A stretch of DNA of 43,999 bases from Nitrospirota bacterium (GTDB lineage Bacteria; Nitrospirota; Leptospirillia; Leptospirillales; Leptospirillaceae). Below the pieces are notes generated by a model that searched no databases, was not told the DNA's origin, and saw only the letters and a program-made list of their open reading frames with translations. Location of the stretch: the NCBI GenBank assembly GCA_023481175.1, contig JAMCWM010000021.1:1-43999 (forward strand), written 5' to 3'. This document shows positions 16,261 through 23,707 of this stretch, piece after piece. Both the position numbers and the translations under genes were made by a program. Numbering within the stretch: position 1 is the stretch's first letter; each line of letters begins with the position of its first letter.

Positions 16261-17787
16261 TTGAGCCAGAAATTGCCATCGCAGCCCTCCGGTCCCCTCG
16301 AACAGACCGAACATGAACGGGTCCGTCGCCAGAAACGGGACCAGCTTCTCCTGAGAGGCATCGATCCCTACGGGGCCCCCTTTCCCGGACGGGAATCGGT
16401 CGCCTCGTTCCGTTCCAGAACGGAGGGCCTGACCCCCGAAACCCTCCCCGAACCCGCCCCGTCCGCGAGAATCGCCGGCCGGATCATCCTTTTCCGGAAG
16501 TTCGGCAAGGCCTTCTTCGCAACAATCCAGGACGAAGGGGAGCGCCTCCAGATCTATGTGCGGGCCGACCTTCTGGGCGAGGACTATGGAAGACTGGCAG
16601 ACTCCCTGGATCTGGGCGATATCGTCGGGGTCGAGGGGGTCTTTTTCTTCACGAAGACCGGCGAGCCGACCCTGTCGGTCACCTCTCTCGTCCTCCTGGC
16701 GAAATCCGTCCGCCCCCTCCCGGACAAGTGGCACGGTCTCTCCGACCAGGAAGCCCGGTATCGGCAGCGCTATGTGGACCTGATCGTTTCTCCCGAGACC
16801 CACCGGGTCTTCGTCACCCGATCCACCATCGTCCGGTTCATCCGGAACTTCATGGACAACCATGGCTTCGTCGAGGTCGAAACCCCCATGATGCAGCCCA
16901 CCCCGGGAGGGGCGCTGGCCCGCCCTTTTTCGACCCATCACAACGCCCTCGACCTCGAACTCTACCTCAGGATCGCTCCGGAGCTCTATCTGAAGAGGCT
17001 CATCGTGGGAGGGATGACCCGGGTCTACGAGATCAACCGGAACTTCCGGAACGAGGGAGTCAGCACCCGCCACAACCCCGAGTTCACGATGATGGAGTTT
17101 TACGCGGCCTACGCCTCCTATGAGGAGCTCATGGCGCTGACGGAGACCCTTCTCTCCTCTCTCGCCCGGGAGGTCCTCGGATCCACCGACATTCTGTTCG
17201 GAAATCACCGAATCTCCCTGGCCCCTCCCTACCGGCGCATCTCCTACCTCGAGGCGATCGGGGAGGCCTTCGGGCTTTCCCCCGAGGACTACTTCAACAA
17301 CGGTCGGCTTCTGGAGATCCTTCGCTCCCGGAGCCTTCCCGTTCCGGAGCCTCGTCCGGGGAAGCCCTATGTCGCCGATCTTCTGAACGCCCTCTTCGAA
17401 GAAGCCATCGAGCCGACGCTCATTCAGCCGACCTTCGTGACGGGCTATCCCAAGGCGATCTCGCCCCTGGCCCGCTCCTCCCAGTCCGATCCGGAGGTGA
17501 CCGACCGGTTCGAACTCTTCGTCGGCGGAATCGAGCTCGCCAACGGCTTCAACGAACTCAACGATCCCGACGAACAGCTCCGGCGCTTCCTCTCCCAGCA
17601 GGAGTCGAGGCTGTCGGGGGATCTGGAGGCCCCGCCGCCCGACTACGACTATGTGCGGGCCCTCGAAGTGGGTCTCCCCCCCACCGCCGGCGAAGGAATC
17701 GGCATCGACCGCCTGGTGATGCTGCTCACCAATCGCACCTCCATCCGGGACGTACTCCTCTTTCCGCTCCTCCGGCCGGAAGCATGA
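16261..17787 (+). CDS. lysS: lysyl-tRNA synthetase, class II
   Basis: A 508-residue enzyme charging tRNA-Lys. It has an N-terminal OB-fold anticodon domain (about 70-165, RIILFRKFGKAFFATIQDEG). The class II catalytic core has motif 1 around FVEVETPMMQPTPGGALARP, motif 2 around VYEINRNFRNEGVSTRHNPE with EFTMMEFY, and motif 3 GEGIGIDRLVMLLTN near the end. It starts with TTG 16261, preceded by AAGGAAG. The stop overlaps the start of the LolC/E gene (ATGA at 17784), a pairing seen in other bacteria. Confidence 0.97.
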   Translation: MSQKLPSQPSGPLEQTEHERVRRQKRDQLLLRGIDPYGAPFPGRESVASFRSRTEGLTPETLPEPAPSARIAGRIILFRKFGKAFFATIQDEGERLQIYVRADLLGEDYGRLADSLDLGDIVGVEGVFFFTKTGEPTLSVTSLVLLAKSVRPLPDKWHGLSDQEARYRQRYVDLIVSPETHRVFVTRSTIVRFIRNFMDNHGFVEVETPMMQPTPGGALARPFSTHHNALDLELYLRIAPELYLKRLIVGGMTRVYEINRNFRNEGVSTRHNPEFTMMEFYAAYASYEELMALTETLLSSLAREVLGSTDILFGNHRISLAPPYRRISYLEAIGEAFGLSPEDYFNNGRLLEILRSRSLPVPEPRPGKPYVADLLNALFEEAIEPTLIQPTFVTGYPKAISPLARSSQSDPEVTDRFELFVGGIELANGFNELNDPDEQLRRFLSQQESRLSGDLEAPPPDYDYVRALEVGLPPTAGEGIGIDRLVMLLTNRTSIRDVLLFPLLRPEA

Positions 17788-19025
17788 CGCCTCTTTTCGA
17801 ACTTCGGGTCGCGCTCAGGTATCTCCGCTCCTCCCGACACCAGGGCTTTCGTCTCTCCCTCAACACGGTGATCTCGGTGGCGGGCGTGACGGTCGGTGTG
17901 GCCGCCCTGATGGCGACCCTGGGGGTCATGACCGGATTCCAGCACAAGCTCCGCTCCAAGATCCTGGGGGTCAACTCCCACATCGTCCTCACGAACGGAG
18001 GGGCGGGGCCCATTGCCGATCCCGGCCGGATCGAGAAAGAGATCTCCTCCGATCCGGGAATCCTTGCGACCTCCCCCTTCATCGTGGGACAGGCCATGAT
18101 TTCGGCCAACAAGATTGTGGCGGGAACGGTCCTGAGGGGGGTCGATCCGGGTCGGGAGCGCAATGTGACCCGAATCGCGCGCTACATGGTCGAAGGCCAT
18201 CTCGCCTCCCTGAGCCTCTCCCCTGAAAAGGGGAGCTTTCCGGGGATCATCCTGGGGGCGGACCTGGCGGACAGGCTGAACGTGGATCTGGGCGACCCCG
18301 TGGATCTGATCAGCCCCACGGGGACCCCTTCGGCCTTCGGGATGATCCCGAAGATCCGTCACTTTCGCGTGGTGGGGGTTTTCAAGTCGGGACTCTACGA
18401 ATACGACAACACCCTCGCCCTCCTCGAGATCGGGCAGGCCGCCCGCTTCCTGGGACTTCCTCCGGGAAGCGCAACGGGGATCGAGGTGCGGGTCCACGAC
18501 ATCTTCATGGCGACCAAAATGGCCCACCGGATCGGGGAACGTCTCGGCTTCCCCTTCTGGGCCCGCTCCTGGCTCGAAATGAACAAGAATCTCTTTTCGG
18601 CCCTCATGCTGGAGAAGATGGTCATGTTCATCATTCTGGTCCTGATCGTCCTCGTCGCCTCCTTCAACATCGTGAGCACCCTGTCGATGATCGTCATCGA
18701 CAAGGCCAAGGAGATCGCGATCCTCAAGACCATGGGCGCGACCCATCCCCAGATCATGCGGATCTTCATCCTGGACGGACTCCTCATCGGGACGGCCGGG
18801 ACGATGCTGGGAATCCCCCTCGGCTACCTGATCACGACCCTCCTCGAGCATTACTACACCTTGCCCAACGACGTCTATTTCGTGAGCCACATCCCGGTCA
18901 TCATTCGGGCGCGGGATGTCCTTTCGGTAGCCCTGTCCGCGATCGGGATCAGCTTTCTGGCGACGATCTATCCCTCGCGTCAGGCCGCCCGCCTGGAGCC
19001 CGTCGACGCCCTGAGGTACGAGTGA
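17784..19025 (+). CDS. lolC: lipoprotein-releasing ABC permease LolC/LolE
   Basis: A 413-residue inner-membrane permease of the Lol pathway, which extracts mature lipoproteins for transfer to the outer membrane. It shows the N-terminal RVALRYLRSSR segment, first helix (about 25-50), a large periplasmic domain, and the FtsX-type C-terminal three-helix core: FIILVLIVLVASFNIVSTLS, AILKTMGATHPQIMRIFILD, and the ending PSRQAARLEPVDALRYE. A single permease gene suggests a homodimer rather than LolC plus LolE. Four-base overlaps join it to lysS and lolD. Confidence 0.93.
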   Translation: MTPLFELRVALRYLRSSRHQGFRLSLNTVISVAGVTVGVAALMATLGVMTGFQHKLRSKILGVNSHIVLTNGGAGPIADPGRIEKEISSDPGILATSPFIVGQAMISANKIVAGTVLRGVDPGRERNVTRIARYMVEGHLASLSLSPEKGSFPGIILGADLADRLNVDLGDPVDLISPTGTPSAFGMIPKIRHFRVVGVFKSGLYEYDNTLALLEIGQAARFLGLPPGSATGIEVRVHDIFMATKMAHRIGERLGFPFWARSWLEMNKNLFSALMLEKMVMFIILVLIVLVASFNIVSTLSMIVIDKAKEIAILKTMGATHPQIMRIFILDGLLIGTAGTMLGIPLGYLITTLLEHYYTLPNDVYFVSHIPVIIRARDVLSVALSAIGISFLATIYPSRQAARLEPVDALRYE

Positions 19026-19708
19026 TGGGAGGTCTCGCGGTCGAGGTCAAAAATGTGTCCCGCTCCTACCGCCGGGCGGAACGGACGATCGATGTGTTGC
19101 GGAACCTCACGACCTCCCTTCCTTCGGGCAGCTTCACCGTCCTGACGGGGCCGTCCGGTGCCGGCAAATCGACCCTCCTCCACCTCTTGGGGACCCTCGA
19201 CCGGCCGACGGAGGGGGAGATCCTCTATGACGGGCGGTCTTTGGTCAAGGCCTCCGACCGGGAGCTGGCCTCCTTTCGCAATGCAAGGATCGGATTCATC
19301 TTCCAGTTCCACCATTTGCTTCCGGAGTTCACCGCCTTGGAGAATGTCCTGATGCCGACCTGGATCGCGGGCGGGAGGGAGAATGCGGACCGCGCGAAGA
19401 CGCTGCTTGGGGAGGTGGGGCTTGAACACAGGCTGGATCACAAGCCGTCGGAGCTTTCGGGTGGAGAACAGCAACGGGTCGCCGTGGCGCGGGCCCTCAT
19501 CATGGACCCGGCCCTTCTTCTGGCCGACGAACCGACCGGCAATCTTGACTCCCATACCAGCCTGGAGGTCTTCACCCTTCTTCGGACGCTTTCGGAACGG
19601 CAGGCCATGACCTGTCTGGTGGCGACCCACAACGAGGTTCTGGCCCGGATGGCGAGCCGCCATCTCGCGATGGACGACGGGGTGATCGTCTCTGCGACGG
19701 TCACCTAG
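19022..19708 (+). CDS. lolD: lipoprotein-releasing ABC ATPase LolD
   Basis: A 228-residue MacB/LolD-type ATPase powering the permease encoded just upstream. All motifs are intact: Walker A GPSGAGKST (about 41-49), Q-loop FIFQFHHLLPEF, signature LSGGEQQRVAVARAL, Walker B LLLADEPTGNLD, and switch His in VATHN. GTG 19022 or ATG 19025 can both initiate; the overlap with the lolC stop makes the two nearly equivalent. It is the last gene of the plus-strand run, with only six bases to the convergent zinc-ribbon gene. Confidence 0.95.
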   Translation: MMGGLAVEVKNVSRSYRRAERTIDVLRNLTTSLPSGSFTVLTGPSGAGKSTLLHLLGTLDRPTEGEILYDGRSLVKASDRELASFRNARIGFIFQFHHLLPEFTALENVLMPTWIAGGRENADRAKTLLGEVGLEHRLDHKPSELSGGEQQRVAVARALIMDPALLLADEPTGNLDSHTSLEVFTLLRTLSERQAMTCLVATHNEVLARMASRHLAMDDGVIVSATVT

Positions 19709-19719
19709 ACGGCGCTAGG
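19704..19719. terminator. small hairpin between convergent lolD and zinc-ribbon genes
   Basis: CCTAG, ACGGCG, CTAGG: five-base arms spanning both stop codons. It has no U-run, so it is at best a weak bidirectional stop. Confidence 0.2.
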
Positions 19720-20044
19720 ATCCGGTGGAGGCCGTCGGTGTCGCCGGTGTCGAAGGAGCGGCAGAAGGAGTCGCCGCTGGCGCGGGGGTCGACGACGAGG
19801 AGTCGGAACTGGGAGCGGGCGCGGCCGGCTTCTTCTCCCCTCCCCCCGTGTTGCCACTTTCGCCCTTTTTCACATAGTCGGTGATGTAGAATCCGGATCC
19901 CTTGAACTGAAGGGCGGGCTTACCCATCAGTTTGACGAGTGGACCGCCGCAGGTCTCGCAGACGAGAAGGGGCGGATCGGAAAACTTCTGGATCTTCTCC
20001 ACGACGGCATGGCATTTCTGGCAGGAATACTCATAAAGCGGCAT
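19715..20044 (-). CDS. FmdB-family zinc-ribbon protein with Ala/Pro/Ser/Thr-rich tail
   Basis: A 109-residue protein. The first 60 residues are an FmdB/CxxC_CxxC_SSSS zinc ribbon beginning MPLYEYSCQKC, with ligands C8, C11, C29 and C32 and the conserved GSGFYITDY end. The C-terminal half is low-complexity Pro/Ala/Ser/Thr, unlikely to fold. The family was linked to regulation of formamidase or amidase genes, but its function is mostly unknown. ATG 20044 matches the family start and has AAGGAG upstream; a longer frame from 20083 only adds a basic stretch. Confidence 0.88.
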   Translation of the reverse strand: MPLYEYSCQKCHAVVEKIQKFSDPPLLVCETCGGPLVKLMGKPALQFKGSGFYITDYVKKGESGNTGGGEKKPAAPAPSSDSSSSTPAPAATPSAAPSTPATPTASTGS

Positions 20045-20102
20045 CGATCGCTCCTTGGTGATTGTCCGGGTCTTTACGCGCACCGAAATTCCTCATGCCT
20101 CG

Positions 20103-20132
20103 ATTATAACCTACGGGACAAAGGCCGGACAA
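20103..20132 (-). promoter_or_regulatory. sigma-70 promoter for the FmdB-like gene
   Basis: On the minus strand: TTGTCC (20132-20127), an 18-base spacer, and TATAAT (20108-20103), a perfect -10. The expected start point is near 20096, about 50 bases before the ATG at 20044. Confidence 0.6.
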
Positions 20133-20220
20133 TCCTTCGAAATGAGGAGGCGCATTCCTCCCTGGTCTGAAGCCCGAGGCTTCCAGTGCGCGCTAAGGAG
20201 GAATGGCCTTGGGAAAAGGC

Positions 20221-21432
20221 TTATTCGAGGAGGGAGACCGCTTCCCCGATCCTCCGGATTCCTTCCTGGAGCGAGGAGAGGGAGGCCGCATAGGACATGC
20301 GCATGTGGACAGGACTTCCGAACGGCGTTCCGGGGACCATGGCCACCCGGGCCACATCGAGAAAGAACTCCGCGAGTTCGTAGGCGGTCTGGATCGGAAC
20401 CCCCTTATAGGAGCGCCCCAGAAGGCCCGAGATGTTCGGGAAGACATAGAAGGCCCCCTCCGGGGGCTGGCAACGGATCCCGGAGATGCGATTGAAGGCG
20501 GCGACCACCCAGTCCCTCCGTTTCCGGTATTCGGCCAGCATGGGCTCGAAGTATTCCTCACCCGACCGAATGGCGAAGGCGGCGGCCTTCTGGGCGATCG
20601 AATTGGGGTTCGACGAGGTCTGGCTCTGGACGGCATCCATGGCTTCCATGATTTCGCGGGGGCCGGCGGCATAGCCGATCCTCCATCCGGTCATGGCGTA
20701 GGTCTTCGAGACGCCGTTGACGATGATGGTCCGTTCCCGGACGCTCCTGTCGAGGGTGGCGATAGAAGGGACGGGATCGCCCGTGTAGTTGATCTTTTCG
20801 TAGATCTCGTCGGAGATGATGAGCAGATCGTTCTGGAGGGCGATCTCGACGATCCTCTCGAGCCGCTTTCGATCGATGATGGCTCCCGTCGGGTTGTTGG
20901 GAGAGTTCAGGACGAGAAGCTTCGAGCGCGGGGTGAGCACCTCCCGCAAGGCGTCCGGATCGAGCCGAAATCCGTCTTCCTCGCGACAGGGGATGAAGAC
21001 CGGATCGCCCTGATTCAGGAGGATCTGGTCCGGATAGGAGACCCATGCCGGCGTGGGGAGGAGCACCTGGTCGCCGGGGTTGACGAGGACCTGGAAGAGT
21101 TCGAAGAGCGAGTGCTTGGCTCCGTTGGAGACGACGATCGCCCGTGGATGGAAATCCAGTCCCTGGTCCCGCAGGAATTTTTCACGGATGGCCTCCTTGA
21201 GTTCAGGAATCCCCCCCACCGCGGTGTACTTGGTGAATCCCTCTCCGAGGGCCTTCACGGCGGCCTTCTTGACGGGCTCCGGGGTGTCGAAGTCCGGCTC
21301 GCCCCCCGAAAAATCGAGCACGTCGATCCCCTGCTGCTTCAGCTCCCTGGCCCGGGCGGCAAGAAGCAGGGTCGGCGAGGGCTTGAGAAGGGAGAGACGT
21401 GAGGCCAAAAATTCTTGAATCGGTCGATTCAT
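20221..21432 (-). CDS. aspC: aspartate/aromatic aminotransferase, class I PLP enzyme
   Basis: A 403-residue fold-type I transaminase of the Ib subgroup (aspartate/prephenate type). It has the N-terminal SRLSLLKPSPTLLL, LDFSGGEPDFDTP, YTAVGGIPELKEAI, NSPNNPTGAII, DEIYEKINY, and the PLP-lysine motif VSKTYAMTGWRIGY (Lys about 243). It moves amino groups between aspartate or prephenate and 2-oxoglutarate. The ATG at 21432 lies three bases after the coaD stop, so it is the last gene of rsmD-coaD-aspC. The exact substrate (aspartate, prephenate or alanine) cannot be fixed from sequence alone. Confidence 0.92.
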   Translation of the reverse strand: MNRPIQEFLASRLSLLKPSPTLLLAARARELKQQGIDVLDFSGGEPDFDTPEPVKKAAVKALGEGFTKYTAVGGIPELKEAIREKFLRDQGLDFHPRAIVVSNGAKHSLFELFQVLVNPGDQVLLPTPAWVSYPDQILLNQGDPVFIPCREEDGFRLDPDALREVLTPRSKLLVLNSPNNPTGAIIDRKRLERIVEIALQNDLLIISDEIYEKINYTGDPVPSIATLDRSVRERTIIVNGVSKTYAMTGWRIGYAAGPREIMEAMDAVQSQTSSNPNSIAQKAAAFAIRSGEEYFEPMLAEYRKRRDWVVAAFNRISGIRCQPPEGAFYVFPNISGLLGRSYKGVPIQTAYELAEFFLDVARVAMVPGTPFGSPVHMRMSYAASLSSLQEGIRRIGEAVSLLE

Positions 21433-21435
21433 TCT

Positions 21436-21927
21436 TTATTGTCTCCGGGAATATTTTCTCTTCAGGGCCTGTTCGACAGGAAGGGGAACGAAGAGGGAGA
21501 GATCCCCTCCCAGTTCGGCGATTTCCCGAATCACGGTCGATGTGATGAACATATTATTTTTGGAGGGCATCAGGAAGACGGTTTCGATTTCGCGGTCGAG
21601 GTTCTGATTGATGAGGGCCATGCGGAGTTCGTAGTCGAAGTCGGAAACGGCCCGGACCCCCCGGAGGATGCAGACGGCTTTCTCTTCCCGAACGAAGTGG
21701 ACCAGAAGGTGGTCGAATCCCTTGACCGTCACTTGCGGCTCGGGATAGGGAATTGAAGCCCTCAGAAGTTCGATGCGTTCTTCGAGATTAAAAAGAGGGG
21801 ATTTTCGGGGGCTGTCCGCGACCCCGATGACGATCTCGTCGAAGATGGCCAACCCTCGGTGAAGCATGTCGAGATGACCGTTCGTCACCGGATCGAAGGT
21901 GCCGGGGTAGACCGCCCTGTGGTTCAT
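21436..21927 (-). CDS. coaD: phosphopantetheine adenylyltransferase
   Basis: A 163-residue nucleotidyltransferase of coenzyme A synthesis, making dephospho-CoA from phosphopantetheine and ATP. It shows AVYPGTFDPVTNGHLD with the (T/H)xGH-type motif, CILRGVRAVSDFDYELRMA, and the ITSTVIRE C-terminal signature. ATG 21927 overlaps the rsmD stop (ATGA) and gives the standard family N-terminus; a longer frame to 21999 is only the rsmD shadow. rsmD-coaD is a widely conserved gene pair. Confidence 0.96.
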   Translation of the reverse strand: MNHRAVYPGTFDPVTNGHLDMLHRGLAIFDEIVIGVADSPRKSPLFNLEERIELLRASIPYPEPQVTVKGFDHLLVHFVREEKAVCILRGVRAVSDFDYELRMALINQNLDREIETVFLMPSKNNMFITSTVIREIAELGGDLSLFVPLPVEQALKRKYSRRQ

Positions 21928-22496
21928 CGGGTCGATGGAGCGAGGAGGCTCACGCCGCTTTCTCCATAATGGTGGTGAGACAATATCTGGCAACCCCAAT
22001 CAGGGAGGGATCCCCATGGAAGGGAATCCTTGTGGTGATATTCGAGAACCATGAGGTAATTGGCACCCACTATACCATCGCGGCACAGTGCGTTCAAGAG
22101 CCCGGGCCAATCTGCATAATGGTAGGGCGGGTCGAGAAAGAGGATGGAGGGCGGAACGGAGGGGGGATCGGATCGCAAGGAGGAGAAGCCCTCCGAGAGC
22201 CTGAAGGAAAAGTGGCCGGCGTGGTCTGGAATTTCGCGCGAGATCCATCTTTCAAGGGCCGCCAGGAGGGGGCGATCCCTGTCGAGAAAGAGGACGTGGG
22301 AGGCGCCGCGGGAATAGGCCTCAAGGCCTACGGCCCCCGATCCGGCATAGAGATCCCAAAAGACGGAGCCCGGCAGATCCTTCTGGAGCATGTTCATGAC
22401 GGCCGAACGGACTTTGGCGCTTGTCGGACGAACTTTTTTAGGATCGGGAACGGGAAGGGCCTTCCCTTTGAGGATCCCCGACTGGATTCTGATCAT
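21924..22496 (-). CDS. rsmD: 16S rRNA (guanine966-N2)-methyltransferase
   Basis: A 190-residue SAM-dependent methyltransferase modifying G966 of 16S rRNA. It has the N-terminal IQSGILKGKALPVPDPKKVR, SAM motif FWDLYAGSGAVGLEAYSRGA, and the catalytic DPPY motif (LFLDPPYHYAD, about 120-128). The start lies only eight bases downstream of the U-run of the terminator of the preceding gene, with a poor ribosome site (GGGA). Its expression may therefore depend on terminator read-through or a promoter inside the gap. Confidence 0.93.
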   Translation of the reverse strand: MIRIQSGILKGKALPVPDPKKVRPTSAKVRSAVMNMLQKDLPGSVFWDLYAGSGAVGLEAYSRGASHVLFLDRDRPLLAALERWISREIPDHAGHFSFRLSEGFSSLRSDPPSVPPSILFLDPPYHYADWPGLLNALCRDGIVGANYLMVLEYHHKDSLPWGSLPDWGCQILSHHHYGESGVSLLAPSTR

Positions 22497-22504
22497 GGCG
22501 TCCC

Positions 22505-22532
22505 AAAAAAAAAGAGGGACCGGAGTCCCTCT
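22505..22532 (-). terminator. rho-independent terminator of the peptidoglycan-binding protein gene
   Basis: On the minus strand: AGAGGGAC, loop TCCG, GTCCCTCT, followed directly by a run of T. Eight perfect pairs and a long U-run make this the strongest terminator in the window. It lies between the small exported-protein gene and rsmD. Confidence 0.9.
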
Positions 22533-22560
22533 CGAGATACGAATACCCGATTCGAAAAGC

Positions 22561-22929
22561 TTAAAGGCCGAGCGCTTTCTTGGTGGCCTTGTCGAGCTTT
22601 CCGGTCGCTTTCAGCTTGTTGGCTTTCTGGAAGGCGGCAATGGCCTTGTGGGTGATCGGACCGGGGTACCCGTCGGCCTTGATCTTGGCTCCCTTGGCGA
22701 TCAGGGCCGTCTGAACCTTCTTCCAGAAGGCGGAAGGGCCATGCTTTTTGCCAGCCTTGGCCATTTTCTTGTGGGCCGCTTTCTTGGCCGGGGCCTTTGC
22801 CGAGGTTTTGGGAGCGGCATCACCGGCGAAAGCACCCTGAACGGGAAGAAGAATGATGGCAGCGGAAAGAACAATGCCGGAAATTGCAGACCCAACCGTG
22901 GCAAGAACTGTCATTTTTTCTGATTTCAT
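22561..22929 (-). CDS. small exported peptidoglycan-binding (PG_binding_1) protein
   Basis: A 122-residue secreted protein. The signal peptide is cleaved near QGAFA-GDA (about 35). A very basic Ala/Lys linker follows (KTSAKAPAKKAAHKK), then one PG_binding_1 domain: FWKKVQTALIAKGAKI, DGYPGPITHKAIAAFQKANK, TGKLDKATKKALGL. It probably docks on cell-wall peptidoglycan. ATG 22929 has an excellent ribosome site (AGGAGGTGG), preferred over the GTG 12 bases upstream. The gene has a near-consensus promoter, a long structured leader and its own terminator, so it is probably a highly expressed, separately regulated single-gene unit. Confidence 0.85.
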   Translation of the reverse strand: MKSEKMTVLATVGSAISGIVLSAAIILLPVQGAFAGDAAPKTSAKAPAKKAAHKKMAKAGKKHGPSAFWKKVQTALIAKGAKIKADGYPGPITHKAIAAFQKANKLKATGKLDKATKKALGL

Positions 22930-22941
22930 CGTGAGAACCAC

Positions 22942-23152
22942 CTCCTTTTATGCCGAATGGCCATCCTTCGCACTGGAAAATTCGGCGTTTGCCAGCGAGC
23001 CCAATCCCCCAAAAAACGGGGGCCTCTGAACATGAGATCCGGACCAGGTTGCCGTCCCTCCTTAAGGCTCTCGATCGATCCTCAAGGACCTTCAGGAGAG
23101 CCGGCAATAACCGGATGAGGGGCCTTGGCCGCATCACCGGCTATCCGGATTT
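22942..23152 (-). ncRNA. candidate structured 5' leader (possible riboswitch) of the peptidoglycan-binding gene
   Basis: The predicted transcript has several long-arm pairings. From its 5' end: CCGGAT/ATCCGG (23148-23143 with 23116-23111). Then a long stem UUGCCG-GCUCUC with GAGAGC-CGGCAA (23107-23096 with 23072-23067 and 23054-23049), whose 3' side carries a 12-nt bulge. Then a CCCCC/GGGGG hairpin (23022-23006). Last is GCCGAAU/AUUCGGC (22986-22980 with 22958-22952), just ahead of the ribosome site. I do not recognise a known riboswitch core (no ydaO, GEMM, cobalamin or SAM consensus). It could be a riboswitch, a protein-binding leader or an mRNA-stabilising structure. Confidence 0.45.
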
Positions 23153-23158
23153 TTCCGA

Positions 23159-23187
23159 ATACTATCAATGATTGGATCATGTGTCAA
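23159..23187 (-). promoter_or_regulatory. near-consensus sigma-70 promoter of the peptidoglycan-binding gene
   Basis: On the minus strand: TTGACA (23187-23182, perfect -35), a 17-base spacer, and TAGTAT (23164-23159). Start point near 23152, giving a leader of about 220 bases before the ATG at 22929. It is one of the two best promoters in the window. Confidence 0.8.
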
Positions 23188-23707
23188 GAAAAAGACCTGA
23201 GCGTCTTTGTCCGGCGAGGCGGAAAATAGGGTTCATCACCTTTTATTTATGGGGATGGAGAGGCAAACGGACTCCCGGGGAAAAGGATCGGGTCCCCCAA
23301 ATGGGAGATGCGGGGATCATTCTTCAGGGCAGGCGATTGCGCTCCCGCACAGGGACCCTCCACTCCTGCCGCTTCCGTCTTTTTGTTCCGGTCCGATGCG
23401 ACGTCTCAAAGCTTCGATCGACTGTCGCGATGATCGAATCCTCGGCAGGATCGCGAAAGGAGCGCTTCCTCTGCCCAATCGCCTTCCCTTCATCCGGTCG
23501 TGAGCGCCACCCCTCTTCCGGGAACCGTCTGAAACCCGCTTGTTCGTGCGGGGAAGCCGCCTCCTGGAGGAGGATGCCCGGCAATGGGCGAGCCTTCTCT
23601 CCGACTCCTCTGGCCCGAGTCCTATGGGACAGGGGGCTTTCGGCGTTGTTTTCTCCCGCAGGCCATGCAAAAATGAAGTTGAAAGCAACCGAATCCGGAG
23701 GGGCGAC
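23188..23707 (+). other. upstream region of the GGDEF-EAL gene, no gene recognised
   Basis: About 520 bases between the minus-strand promoter and the GTG start of the signalling gene. Several reading frames are open, but their products are basic, low in ordinary hydrophobic pattern and have no ribosome sites. I see short GC-rich hairpin potential but no recognisable riboswitch or strong promoter toward the right. Confidence 0.4.

Noticed and set aside
20203..21402. 399-codon open frame on the plus strand opposite aspC
   Set aside because: Antisense shadow of a clear aminotransferase; GC-rich coding DNA commonly leaves the opposite strand open.
22930..23152. Assignment of the structured leader to the ydaO (c-di-AMP) class
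   Set aside because: The gene context would fit, but I do not see the conserved GGGGUGAAUC and CAGCUAAC core segments.
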